A stretch of 64,000 nucleotides of DNA, taken from assembly GCF_000512915.1 (NCBI RefSeq), contig NZ_CP007034.1, positions 1,488,001-1,552,000 on the forward strand. Reading direction: 5' to 3'. Both the position numbers and the translations under genes were made by a program. Below are positions 49,807 through 57,853 of the stretch, in pieces (position 1 is the first letter of the stretch; the number at the start of each line of letters is the position of its first letter). The stretch comes from Barnesiella viscericola DSM 18177 (lineage in GTDB: Bacteria; Bacteroidota; Bacteroidia; Bacteroidales; Barnesiellaceae). The notes under the pieces were generated by a model, which saw nothing but the letters and a program-made list of their open reading frames with translations, was not told the DNA's origin and did not search any database.

Positions 49807-51840
49807 ATGAAGAAATTTGCTACTCTTTTTGTCGTCTTAGCGACACTCTGGCCCTTTGCGTCAAGTGCACAGGAGGCCACGACATTCGAGGTAAACAGAA
49901 TCCAATACACCGTTACCGGTGAGAACACAGTGGGTGTATCGGACTTCAACGAAAACTACGAAGAGGGTGAATCCAAAGTCACCGAGGTGGTAATCCCCGC
50001 TACCGTCTCCTATGAGGGAAAAGACTACACCGTCACCTCTATCGAACAGTATGCCTTCCGCTGGACCTCGGACATTACCAAAATCGAGATGCCCAACACG
50101 GTTACGACTTTGAAAGACAATGCCATCTACTACAACTACGATTTGGCCGAGGTGGTACTATCGGAAAACCTCACCTCGCTGGGCCGCTACGCCCTGGCTT
50201 CGAACAGCCAAATCACCTCGCTGGCTATTCCGGCCGGTGTGACCGAAATCCCGGAAAGCTGTTTCTTCAACAGTTCGGGCTTGACCCACATCACCTTTGC
50301 CAGTGACTATACTTCGATAGGCGGTGGAGCTTTTTACAAGACAGCCATCAGCGAGATAAACATTCCCGGCAGCTGCAAGTCGATTGGCACCAATGCCTTC
50401 CAGCTCTGCCCCAACCTGGCCAAAGTCACGCTGGGCGAAGGGGTTGACTCTCTGGCCAAGGGAGCTTTCAGGGAGTGTGCCAAGTTGGCATCCATCAACC
50501 TCCCGTCCAGCCTTCGGAAGATAGGGGCATATGCTTTCCTCGACAACACATCGCTCACATCGGTAACCATTCCGGCCGGTGTATCAGAGGTTGGCGATGC
50601 CGCCTTCTCCAACACGGGCGTCACGGCCTTTGCCGTAGAGGCCGGCAATACCGCCTGCAAAGCCGTTGATGGAGTGCTCTACTCAGCCGACGGTCGTGTG
50701 CTCATGGCCTATCCCAACCAAGCTGCCGCCGAATACACGATTGCCAACGACTGCCTGGGTGTAGGCGAGGGTGCCTTCTCGCACGCCAAGGTGCAAAAGG
50801 TGATTGTTCCCGAGGGTCTGCGTGCCTTCGACGACAACGCCTTCTCCGAATCGGCTCTGGCCGAAATCAACTTCCCCTCGTCGGTAGTTCTCCTCGGCAA
50901 CCAGGCTTTTGCCAAAACACAACTGACCACACTGGTTCTCCCCGAAAACATCACGGCCGTATATGAAGGGACTTTCGCCCAATGTGAGGCGCTGAAATCG
51001 GTAACCATTCCGGCCGGTGTTCGCTCAATCGGGGCCTACGCCTTCAACGGATGCTCGGCTCTTACCGAAGTATTCTGCCTGGGAGCCAACCCTCCTCTAT
51101 TGGACTATGACGAGGGTTACGACCACCCCTTCGGCAACATCGAGGCTTCACAGGTAACGGTCTACGTGCCCAAAGGGACCCTGTCGGACTATGAAAACAG
51201 CGAATGGGGCTACCAGTTCGACAACATTGTCGAGTCGGCTACCGGCGTGCTGGCTCCCGAGAGCGTGCTCCCAGCCAACGACTCGGAACTGGAATCACTC
51301 GGCACACTCGAAATCACCTTCGCCACCGACGTCACACTGGTGGAACAGTTCCCCGCAGTAACCGTAGTAAAGGGCCAGGAGCTCGCTGGTGAACCTGTTG
51401 TAAACGAAGGGGGCTGGATGGCCTATGCCAGCGGCCAGACCGTGAACGTGTTCCCGGCCGATGAGTATCAAGAGGGAGTTCAACCCATCGCTCTGGAAGG
51501 CGGCGAAGAGTACTACGTGACCATTCCCGCCGGAATCGTCGAGAACGCCGATGGCTTCCTCAACCAGAAAATCGTGCTCCACTTCACCGGTAAAGAGCAG
51601 TCGGGTATCGCCCAAGTCGAAAGCAACGAGTGTTTCGTGACTCAAAATGCCGGACTCCTGCAAGTGGTATTAGGCTCGCTGAGCAACTGCACCGTCGAAC
51701 TGTTCAACACGACCGGCCACCTGCTCGACCGCATCGACGGGGCTCAGGGTTCGGTATCATTCCAACCCGCAGCCAGCGGTCTCTACATCGTACGTGTCAC
51801 CTCGGGTAATACCTCCAAGACATTTAAAGTGGTAAAATAA
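49807..51840 (+). CDS. BspA-type leucine-rich-repeat surface protein with T9SS sorting domain
   Basis: 677 residues from the ATG at 49807. A signal peptide (MKKFATLFVVLATLWPFASSAQ) is followed by about twelve LRR_5 (BspA/Treponema pallidum-type) repeats between roughly 60 and 420, such as ITSLAIPAGVTEIPESCFFNSSGLTHITF and VTIPAGVSEVGDAAFSNTGVTAF, then an Ig-like linker domain and a C-terminal T9SS type A sorting domain ending ASGLYIVRVTSGNTSKTFKVVK. Proteins of this type bind host matrix, mucin or other bacteria at the surface. It is transcribed opposite to the adk/obg genes that flank it. Confidence 0.9.
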   Translation: MKKFATLFVVLATLWPFASSAQEATTFEVNRIQYTVTGENTVGVSDFNENYEEGESKVTEVVIPATVSYEGKDYTVTSIEQYAFRWTSDITKIEMPNTVTTLKDNAIYYNYDLAEVVLSENLTSLGRYALASNSQITSLAIPAGVTEIPESCFFNSSGLTHITFASDYTSIGGGAFYKTAISEINIPGSCKSIGTNAFQLCPNLAKVTLGEGVDSLAKGAFRECAKLASINLPSSLRKIGAYAFLDNTSLTSVTIPAGVSEVGDAAFSNTGVTAFAVEAGNTACKAVDGVLYSADGRVLMAYPNQAAAEYTIANDCLGVGEGAFSHAKVQKVIVPEGLRAFDDNAFSESALAEINFPSSVVLLGNQAFAKTQLTTLVLPENITAVYEGTFAQCEALKSVTIPAGVRSIGAYAFNGCSALTEVFCLGANPPLLDYDEGYDHPFGNIEASQVTVYVPKGTLSDYENSEWGYQFDNIVESATGVLAPESVLPANDSELESLGTLEITFATDVTLVEQFPAVTVVKGQELAGEPVVNEGGWMAYASGQTVNVFPADEYQEGVQPIALEGGEEYYVTIPAGIVENADGFLNQKIVLHFTGKEQSGIAQVESNECFVTQNAGLLQVVLGSLSNCTVELFNTTGHLLDRIDGAQGSVSFQPAASGLYIVRVTSGNTSKTFKVVK

Positions 51841-51861
51841 TCTCCAAACAACCGCTGACAA

Positions 51862-51892
51862 AAAGGGCGACTCCGCTACGGGGCCGCCCTTT
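51862..51892 (+). terminator. Terminator of the LRR gene
   Basis: AAAGGGCG (51862-51869) pairs with CGCCCTTT (51885-51892), followed by ATTTAT. Confidence 0.7.
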
Positions 51893-51929
51893 ATTTATCG
51901 ACAGTGTTCCAAATACCTGTTCCAATAAA

Positions 51930-51957
51930 AAAGGGAGTACGGCCTCGTACTCCCTTT
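51930..51957 (-). terminator. Terminator of adk
   Basis: AAAGGGAGTAC (51930-51940) and GTACTCCCTTT (51947-51957) form an 11-bp stem with a 6-nt loop; on the minus strand TTTTATTGG continues the T-run. It lies 22 nt beyond the adk stop. Confidence 0.85.
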
Positions 51958-51979
51958 CTATTTGTATATTCCTTCCCGA

Positions 51980-52552
51980 TTACAGACTACCTATCACGCT
52001 CTTGATATTCTCAAAAATATCGTCGATGCTGCCCATGCCGGGGATTGCCCGGTATTTGTTCTCCTTCTGATAGAAATCTTTGAGGGGCTTGGTTTGGTTG
52101 TGATATACGTCGAGACGTTTTTGTATCGTCTCCAAGTTGTCGTCGCTGCGACCCGAAACCTGTCCACGTTTCAACAGGCGGTCGATCAGCTCCTGCTCCT
52201 CGACTTCGAGCCCCAACACAACATCGACCTGAGCCTGACGCTCGGCCAGCATGCGGGTCAAAGCCTCTGCCTGGGCTATGGTGCGGGGGAATCCGTCGAA
52301 TATCACACCCTTCTTGCACTCTTCGTGCGAGTCGAGCACGTGAGCCAGAATATCGACCATCAGGTCGTCGGGAATCAACTGACCTTTCGAGATATACGAG
52401 TCGGCCGTCTTACCCAGTTCGGTACCTTTGGCAATCTGCTCGCGCAATACATCACCCGTAGAGATATGGAACAAACCATACTCATTAATCAGTTTCTCGC
52501 TCTGGGTTCCTTTGCCCGAACCCGGAGCACCAAAAATTACTACATTCAACAT
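51980..52552 (-). CDS. adk: Adenylate kinase
   Basis: 190 residues. The P-loop is VVIFGAPGSGKGTQSEKL (about 4-21), followed by the AMP-binding segment FHISTGDVLREQIAKGTELGKTADSYISKGQLIPDDL and GVIFDGFPRTIAQAEAL. The LID region is short (LLKRGQVSGRSDDNLETI), the bacterial short form without a zinc finger. It interconverts 2 ADP with ATP and AMP in the cytoplasm. It starts 37 nt after hpt, forming a purine-metabolism operon. Confidence 0.96.
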   Translation of the reverse strand: MLNVVIFGAPGSGKGTQSEKLINEYGLFHISTGDVLREQIAKGTELGKTADSYISKGQLIPDDLMVDILAHVLDSHEECKKGVIFDGFPRTIAQAEALTRMLAERQAQVDVVLGLEVEEQELIDRLLKRGQVSGRSDDNLETIQKRLDVYHNQTKPLKDFYQKENKYRAIPGMGSIDDIFENIKSVIGSL

Positions 52553-52589
52553 TTTTACCTTATATTATCCTATTCAACCTTGGGTTCGT

Positions 52590-53132
52590 TCAATCTTCGG
52601 CAACCACGTAAATATCTTTCAAGTTACGTCCCTGCTCGTCATAGTCGAGACCATAGCCTACAATGAATGCGGGGGGAATTTCGAGCGCCACATAGTCGGG
52701 CTTCACGTCGCATTTCAGCGACTCGGGTTTGAAGAGCAGTGTAGCCACCTTTACCTCCTTGGGATTGTGGATATTGAGTTTCTGTATCAACTGCTGTATC
52801 GTGAAACCCGTGTCGACAATATCCTCGACCACCACCACCGTGCGTCCGGTAATATCCTGCTGCAACCCATACAGCTCTTTCACTTGGCCAGTCGACTGCA
52901 TGCCATCATACGATTTCATGCGGATAAACGAAATCTCGGCATCGACCGTAATCTCACGAAAAAGATCGGCGGCAAAAACAAATGCTCCGTTCAGTACGCA
53001 CAGGAAGAGCGGATTTTTCCCCGCCAGGTCTTCATTCATCTGCGAAGCCACACGAGCCACCGCCTCGGCAATCTTTTCTCTCGATATGTATGGCGTGAAA
53101 AAACGGTCCTTAATCTGAATTTTTGTGTCCAT
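52590..53132 (-). CDS. hpt: Hypoxanthine phosphoribosyltransferase
   Basis: 180 residues of the type I phosphoribosyltransferase fold, with the PRPP-binding motif [18 protein letters not shown] (about 102-119), [19 protein letters not shown] at about 44 and [26 protein letters not shown] near the end. It salvages hypoxanthine and guanine to IMP and GMP. The gene heads the hpt-adk operon and is divergent from nnr. Confidence 0.95.
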   Translation of the reverse strand: MDTKIQIKDRFFTPYISREKIAEAVARVASQMNEDLAGKNPLFLCVLNGAFVFAADLFREITVDAEISFIRMKSYDGMQSTGQVKELYGLQQDITGRTVVVVEDIVDTGFTIQQLIQKLNIHNPKEVKVATLLFKPESLKCDVKPDYVALEIPPAFIVGYGLDYDEQGRNLKDIYVVAED

Positions 53133-53153
53133 TGGTTATACTTGAATATTGCA

Positions 53154-53161
53154 CAAAGTTA
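53154..53161 (-). promoter_or_regulatory. -7 box (TAACTTTG) for hpt-adk
   Basis: Minus-strand TAACTTTG lies about 22 nt upstream of the hpt ATG. A TTTG follows only 10 nt further upstream, too close for a standard -33. Confidence 0.45.
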
Positions 53162-53270
53162 TAATAAATCACAAAAACTCCGATAACAACAGGCTATATT
53201 TTTGCAGAATCGGGTTCCCGGCTATCGCTACGGGAGGGATAAAATATTTCCCGGTCTCCATTTTTCTTGC

Positions 53271-53278
53271 TATTTTTG
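53271..53278 (+). promoter_or_regulatory. -7 box (TATTTTTG) for nnr
   Basis: TATTTTTG fits TAnnTTTG and lies 49 nt upstream of the nnr ATG. Confidence 0.45.
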
Positions 53279-53327
53279 TATCATACCTGCCCGGCCGTCG
53301 AGCCGGGAAGACTAACACCGATAACGC

Positions 53328-54854
53328 ATGAAACTGTTTACCACCCAATCGACCAAGCTGCTCGACCAGCTCACTATCGAATACGAACCCATCGCCTCCA
53401 TCGACCTGATGGAGCGTGCGGCCCAGGCACTGACCGAAGAGATAAGCAAAACCGTTTCGCCCGAACGTCACCTCTATATCTTTGCCGGCCCCGGCAACAA
53501 CGGGGGCGACGCCCTGGCTACGGCCCGACTGCTCATCGAGCGGGGCTACCGCCCTGTGGTCTACCTGTTCAACACGATGCCCAACCACCACCTCTCGGCC
53601 GACTGTGCCCGCAACCGGGATCGGTTAAAGGAGAAGGGCTGTCCCGATTTCTATGAAATCAGCAGCCAGTTCACCCCACCGGTTATCCAGCCCGACGATG
53701 TGGTCGTCGACGGGCTCTTCGGTGCCGGACTGCGCGAACCGCTCTCGGGCGGATTTGCCTCACTGGTGCGGTATATCAACGAGTCGGGGGCCTTTGTCAT
53801 CGCCATCGACATTCCATCGGGGCTGTTTGGTGAACAGAATCCCGACGCCTCGCCCGACCGGGTGATTCAGGCTGCCCTCACCCTCACCCTGCAAATGCCC
53901 AAACTGGCTTTCTTCTTTGCCGAAAATGCCCGATACACCGGCCAGGTGAAGGTACTCGACATCGGGCTACACCCCCGGGCCATCGCCGAGACCGAAACCA
54001 GCTACTACCTCACGACCGTCGACGACGTGGCTCGCCGGCTGCACACCCGGGCCAAGTTCTCGGACAAACGCGACTACGGACATCTGCTGCTGGCAGCTGG
54101 ACAATACAGCATGATGGGGGCAGCCGTGCTGGCCGCCCGGGCGGCGCTGCACAGCGGTGCCGGACTGGTATCGGTTCACTCGCCCCGCTGCGCCAATCTC
54201 ATTCTGCAAACCGCCGTACCCGAAGCGATATTCTCGCCCGACAAAGGCGAGGAACACATCGAGGAGATTCCGGCACACCCCCGCTACACTGCTCTGGCCA
54301 TAGGCCCGGGCATGGGTTGCAACACCACCTCGGTATCGGCCCTCATGCACCTGCTCAAAGAGTTGAAGCAACCGCTCGTGCTCGATGCCGACGCCCTCAA
54401 CTGCATAGCCCAGGAACAGAGCATCTTGCGATACCTGCCCTCGCGCACCATACTCACCCCGCACAGCCACGAGTTGGAACGCATGTTCGGCCCCATGAAC
54501 GACGACGCCGCCCGGCTGAAATGTGCCACCCACGTGGCCACCAAGTACGACATCATCGTCGTGTTGAAGGGTGCCCACACCGCCGTCGCCCTACCCGACG
54601 GCTCGGTACATTTCAACTCGACGGGGAACCCCGGCATGGCTACGGCAGGCAGCGGCGACGTGCTCACGGGCATCATCGGCTCGCTGCTGGCCCAGGGCTA
54701 TCCCCCCGAAGAGGCAGCCATCATCGGAGTCTTCCTGCACGGGACTGCCGGCGACATCGCCTCGCAGGAAGAGGGCGAGGAGTATGTTACCGCCGGCGAC
54801 ATCGTAACGCATCTGGGACAGGCCTTCAAACAGATAAAAGCCAACCGAATATAA
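53328..54854 (+). CDS. nnr: Bifunctional NAD(P)H-hydrate epimerase / ADP-dependent dehydratase
   Basis: 508 residues. The N-terminal YjeF epimerase domain contains YIFAGPGNNGGDALATARLL (about 46-65) and DDVVVDGLFGAGLREPLSGG. The C-terminal carbohydrate-kinase-like domain contains DYGHLLLAAGQYSMMGAAVLAARAALHSGAGLV and the signature NSTGNPGMATAGSGDVLTGIIGSLLAQG (about 427-454). It repairs the damaged cofactors NADHX and NADPHX: the epimerase interconverts R and S forms, and the dehydratase restores the S form with ADP. A single gene, followed by an independently promoted DUF4831 gene. Confidence 0.95.
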   Translation: MKLFTTQSTKLLDQLTIEYEPIASIDLMERAAQALTEEISKTVSPERHLYIFAGPGNNGGDALATARLLIERGYRPVVYLFNTMPNHHLSADCARNRDRLKEKGCPDFYEISSQFTPPVIQPDDVVVDGLFGAGLREPLSGGFASLVRYINESGAFVIAIDIPSGLFGEQNPDASPDRVIQAALTLTLQMPKLAFFFAENARYTGQVKVLDIGLHPRAIAETETSYYLTTVDDVARRLHTRAKFSDKRDYGHLLLAAGQYSMMGAAVLAARAALHSGAGLVSVHSPRCANLILQTAVPEAIFSPDKGEEHIEEIPAHPRYTALAIGPGMGCNTTSVSALMHLLKELKQPLVLDADALNCIAQEQSILRYLPSRTILTPHSHELERMFGPMNDDAARLKCATHVATKYDIIVVLKGAHTAVALPDGSVHFNSTGNPGMATAGSGDVLTGIIGSLLAQGYPPEEAAIIGVFLHGTAGDIASQEEGEEYVTAGDIVTHLGQAFKQIKANRI

Positions 54855-54874
54855 CAGAATGTAAAAACATTTTA

Positions 54875-54882
54875 TATCTTTG
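54875..54882 (+). promoter_or_regulatory. -7 box (TATCTTTG) for the DUF4831-rnhB operon
   Basis: TATCTTTG starts 21 nt after the nnr stop codon and lies 113 nt before the DUF4831 ATG. No -33 element is clear. Confidence 0.5.
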
Positions 54883-54995
54883 CATAAATCGAGCGCCCGG
54901 GGAGAGGCGAGAAGAGAGCCGCAAGACTCCTTGCCAATCTCCTCCACGGTACCGCCAGAGCCCTCGGTATAACCCGTAAAACCAACAGGAATCTT

Positions 54996-56063
54996 ATGAA
55001 ATACGCCTTCTTATCCCTCTGTCTGCTCTTAACGACGAGTGCAGGATTCGCCCAGGAGACGAAAAGACTCACCGCCGATAAACATAACGAGTACGGACTC
55101 GTATTCTCCCTGCCGCAAACGCACCTCGACCTCGAAGTCGTAGCCACCAAGACCACCCGCAAGGCCGGGCCCTACTACCAGTATGCCGAGAAATACCTGG
55201 GCATACCGGGTGCCATCACCCAAGACTCCGAGGAGTGGAGCCTCACATCGGTCAAGGTCAACCCCTACGGTGTGCCCGACCCCGACGAGGAATACCTCAT
55301 GCAGTTCAAAGCCGGCAGCAACGGCTATATCGTGCTCGACGAGAACGGACTCCTGCTCTCGATCAACACCGAGCCGGCGGTCGATTCGATTGCACCCACG
55401 GCTCCGAAAGTCAAAACGAAATCGCCCCTCGACAATAACGATTATGCCAAGGTCTACTCCGAAGAGCTGCTCATGTCGGCCTCGACCGCCAAGATGGCCG
55501 AGGTGGCAGCCAAGCAACTCTACCGCATACGCGAAAGCCGGCTGAACCTGGTGACCGGCGAAGTCGATGAACTGCCGGCCGACGGTGAATCGTTCAAGCT
55601 CGTCATTCAACAGCTCGACGAGCAGGAGGCTGCCCTCACGGCCCTCTTCATGGGTACGACCCAGACCGAGACGGTGGTGAAACACATCGACTACCTGCCT
55701 ATCGCCGAGTCGACCAACGAGGTGGTGTTCCGCATCTCCGACCTTTATGGCGTGGTCAGTGCCGACAACCTGAGCGGAGCCCCCATCTACCTCACCCTCA
55801 AAATTACCGAGGAGGGGCAACTCCCCGTCGACAACAAGGGCAATGTGAAGAAGATGCCCAAGAATGCCGTACCCTACGCCATTCCCGGGAAGGCCGAGGT
55901 GACCCTCACCGACGGCAAGAAAACCCTCTTCAAGGGCGAAGTTCCCGTGGCCCAGTTCGGTGTCATTTTCGGACTCGACCCCTCGCTCTTTACCGACAAG
56001 AAGGCCCCCTCTTGCGTCACCTTCTATCCCCAAACCGGAGCCATTCGTCAATTAGGCAAATAA
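54996..56063 (+). CDS. DUF4831-family exported protein
   Basis: 355 residues with a signal peptide ([21 protein letters not shown]). The mature sequence matches DUF4831: [50 protein letters not shown] at the start and [37 protein letters not shown] at the end. A Bacteroidetes-specific, mixed alpha/beta periplasmic or surface protein of unknown function, commonly found just upstream of rnhB; here rnhB starts 10 nt after its stop. No enzyme motif is visible. Confidence 0.85.
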   Translation: MKYAFLSLCLLLTTSAGFAQETKRLTADKHNEYGLVFSLPQTHLDLEVVATKTTRKAGPYYQYAEKYLGIPGAITQDSEEWSLTSVKVNPYGVPDPDEEYLMQFKAGSNGYIVLDENGLLLSINTEPAVDSIAPTAPKVKTKSPLDNNDYAKVYSEELLMSASTAKMAEVAAKQLYRIRESRLNLVTGEVDELPADGESFKLVIQQLDEQEAALTALFMGTTQTETVVKHIDYLPIAESTNEVVFRISDLYGVVSADNLSGAPIYLTLKITEEGQLPVDNKGNVKKMPKNAVPYAIPGKAEVTLTDGKKTLFKGEVPVAQFGVIFGLDPSLFTDKKAPSCVTFYPQTGAIRQLGK

Positions 56064-56073
56064 AGCACGTCGT

Positions 56074-56670
56074 ATGCTGCTACCCTACATGAATAGCGGA
56101 GTAGTCGAGGCGGGCTGCGACGAAGCCGGTCGCGGCTGTCTGGCAGGGGCTGTCTATGCGGCTGCGGTCATCTTGCCGCCCGACTTCCGCAACGAACTGC
56201 TCAACGACTCGAAACAGCTCTCCGAAAAACAGCGCTACGCCCTGCGTCCCCTCATCGAAGAGGCGGCACTGGCCTGGGCCGTAGGCGTCGTCACCCCCCA
56301 GGAAATCGACCGCATCAACATTCTCAACGCCTCGTTCCTGGCCATGCACCGGGCTATCGAGCAGCTCACGGTTACCCCCCAACACCTGCTCATCGACGGT
56401 AACCGCTTCAAGCCCTACCCCGGCATTGCCCACACCTGCGTGGTGAAAGGCGACGGCAAATACGAAGCCATCGCGGCAGCCTCTATCCTGGCCAAGACCT
56501 ACCGCGACGACTACATGAACGAACTGCACGAAAAATACCCCATGTATGACTGGAAGTCAAACAAGGGGTATCCTACTAAGGCTCATCGGGCGGCCATTGC
56601 CCACTACGGGCCGTCGCCCTATCATCGTTTATCGTTTCAGTTGCTCGAACGGCAACTCTCTATTTTCTAA
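56074..56670 (+). CDS. rnhB: Ribonuclease HII
   Basis: 198 residues with the RNase HII catalytic motif [21 protein letters not shown] (Asp and Glu at about 15-16), [20 protein letters not shown] and the last acidic cluster [16 protein letters not shown], followed by [29 protein letters not shown]. It removes ribonucleotides from RNA-DNA hybrids and misincorporated rNMPs from DNA. It is the second gene of the operon with DUF4831. Confidence 0.95.
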   Translation: MLLPYMNSGVVEAGCDEAGRGCLAGAVYAAAVILPPDFRNELLNDSKQLSEKQRYALRPLIEEAALAWAVGVVTPQEIDRINILNASFLAMHRAIEQLTVTPQHLLIDGNRFKPYPGIAHTCVVKGDGKYEAIAAASILAKTYRDDYMNELHEKYPMYDWKSNKGYPTKAHRAAIAHYGPSPYHRLSFQLLERQLSIF

Positions 56671-56842
56671 CCTCCAAAGCCGCCGGCTCAAACAACCACC
56701 GGTCGAGCACGTGGTAAAAGGGACTCACGGCATGCACGATAGGCCCTACGAGCAGGGCCGAAACCACGGTGCCCAGTCCTACGCCGGTAATGGCCGATGA
56801 GAAAAGGAGAACCACTTTGGTTAAAAACGAAACAGTTGTTAC
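56660..56842 (-). pseudogene. C-terminal remnant of a YczE/YitT-like membrane protein
   Basis: On the minus strand the last 60 or so codons of an open frame read TTVSFLTKVVLLFSSAITGVGLGTVVSALLVGPIVHAVSPF and run to a stop at 56660. This resembles the final membrane segments of YczE/YyaS/YitT-type integral membrane proteins (GxGTxxSALLVGP). Upstream of about 56842 the frame is just the antisense of the AraC gene and promoter, so the first several helices of the usual protein are missing. It overlaps the rnhB stop region by a few bases. It looks like a gene truncated by the arrival of araC or by a deletion. Confidence 0.5.
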
Positions 56843-56847
56843 CTTTG
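56816..56847 (+). promoter_or_regulatory. Consensus promoter TTTG-N20-TACCTTTG of the AraC gene
   Basis: TTTG (56816-56819) and TACCTTTG (56840-56847) are 20 nt apart, a full consensus match. The AraC ATG follows the -7 box by only 13 nt, so the mRNA is nearly leaderless. The -33 box lies within the antisense membrane-protein remnant. Confidence 0.75.
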
Positions 56848-56860
56848 CAGAAAAACAGAG

Positions 56861-57727
56861 ATGAAAATTGCTCTTTTCGACACCCTGCACAAGATACCTC
56901 AAACCGGAGCATTCGGCAATGGAAAAGGGTTTTCGAGCAACGACAGCCTGGTTGTTGCAGAGGGATTCTTCTTTATTTTCGTCAAAAATGGAACAGCTTT
57001 CCTCTCTGATACCCATCGATGTTATCGCATAAAAAAAGAGACACTAATCATTCTCACGCCCAGCCTGAAAGCCACAATCCACGAAATGGACAATGACTTT
57101 GAGTTTACCTGCGTCTACATCACCCCCGGATATTTCGACCGGAAACCTGCCGGGCAACCCCTCTATAACCAGCTGGCCGAGTTTATACGCAGAGACCGGC
57201 TCCCCGCCTTGCCTCTGAAACCCGACAAGAGCCGCTACCTGCAACAGACCTTTGCCCTCTTCGACCACGAGTTGCGAGAGTTCAAACTCTATACCAACGG
57301 CATCATACACCACCTGTGCAGCCTCCTGATGCTGCAAACGGCCGACATCTTCGTCGAATACAACCGCTACACACAGGTCTATGTCAAACGGTCGGGCGAG
57401 ATATACCGCAAGTTCAGGAAACTGCTGGTCGAGAACTACCGACAGCACCACAACATAGCCTTCTATGCCGACGAACTGAACATCTCGACCACCTACCTCT
57501 CCCGCATCGTGAAGCACACCACCGGCAATACCGTGCGGTTTCACATCTCGGAACTCCTCTCGGCCGACGCTCGCCGTCTGCTCGAATGCACCGACCTCGA
57601 CATTAAAGAGATTGCCTCTCAACTGGGATTCTCGGACCAGTCGGTGTTCGGCAAATTCTTTGTCAAAAAGACAGGGTTGTCTCCCCTTAAATTCAGATTA
57701 AAAAAAGAGCGGGCAATCGCCCGCTGA
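56861..57727 (+). CDS. AraC-family transcriptional regulator
   Basis: 288 residues. An N-terminal cupin-like ligand domain (about 10-165) is followed by the two-helix-turn-helix AraC domain (about 195-285): HHNIAFYADELNISTTYLSRIVKHTTGNTVRFHISELLSADARRLLECTDLDIKEIASQLGFSDQSVFGKFFVKKTGLSPLKFR. It may respond to a small molecule and control a gene set outside this spot, as no obvious target is adjacent. A 7-bp hairpin (57708-57725) overlaps the stop codon. It is convergent with the broken T9SS gene. Confidence 0.92.
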   Translation: MKIALFDTLHKIPQTGAFGNGKGFSSNDSLVVAEGFFFIFVKNGTAFLSDTHRCYRIKKETLIILTPSLKATIHEMDNDFEFTCVYITPGYFDRKPAGQPLYNQLAEFIRRDRLPALPLKPDKSRYLQQTFALFDHELREFKLYTNGIIHHLCSLLMLQTADIFVEYNRYTQVYVKRSGEIYRKFRKLLVENYRQHHNIAFYADELNISTTYLSRIVKHTTGNTVRFHISELLSADARRLLECTDLDIKEIASQLGFSDQSVFGKFFVKKTGLSPLKFRLKKERAIAR

Positions 57728-57789
57728 AATCAATCGCGACAAGCGCTCACTATCCGCACTCTTACAAAGCCAAGGGAGGGGGGAAAAAA

Positions 57790-57826
57790 CGAAGAGGCCG
57801 TGACACGGAGGACACGCACCTCTTCG
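57790..57826 (-). terminator. Terminator of the broken T9SS gene
   Basis: CGAAGAGG (57790-57797) pairs with CCTCTTCG (57819-57826), with inner GTG/CAC pairing; the minus strand continues TTTTTTCCC. Confidence 0.7.
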
Positions 57827-57853
57827 CCCCTTGCGACCTCTCGGTTGTTTCTG

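Noticed and set aside
57708-57725. Terminator of the AraC gene
   Set aside because: The 7-bp hairpin overlaps the stop codon and has no following T-run, so I did not call it a terminator.
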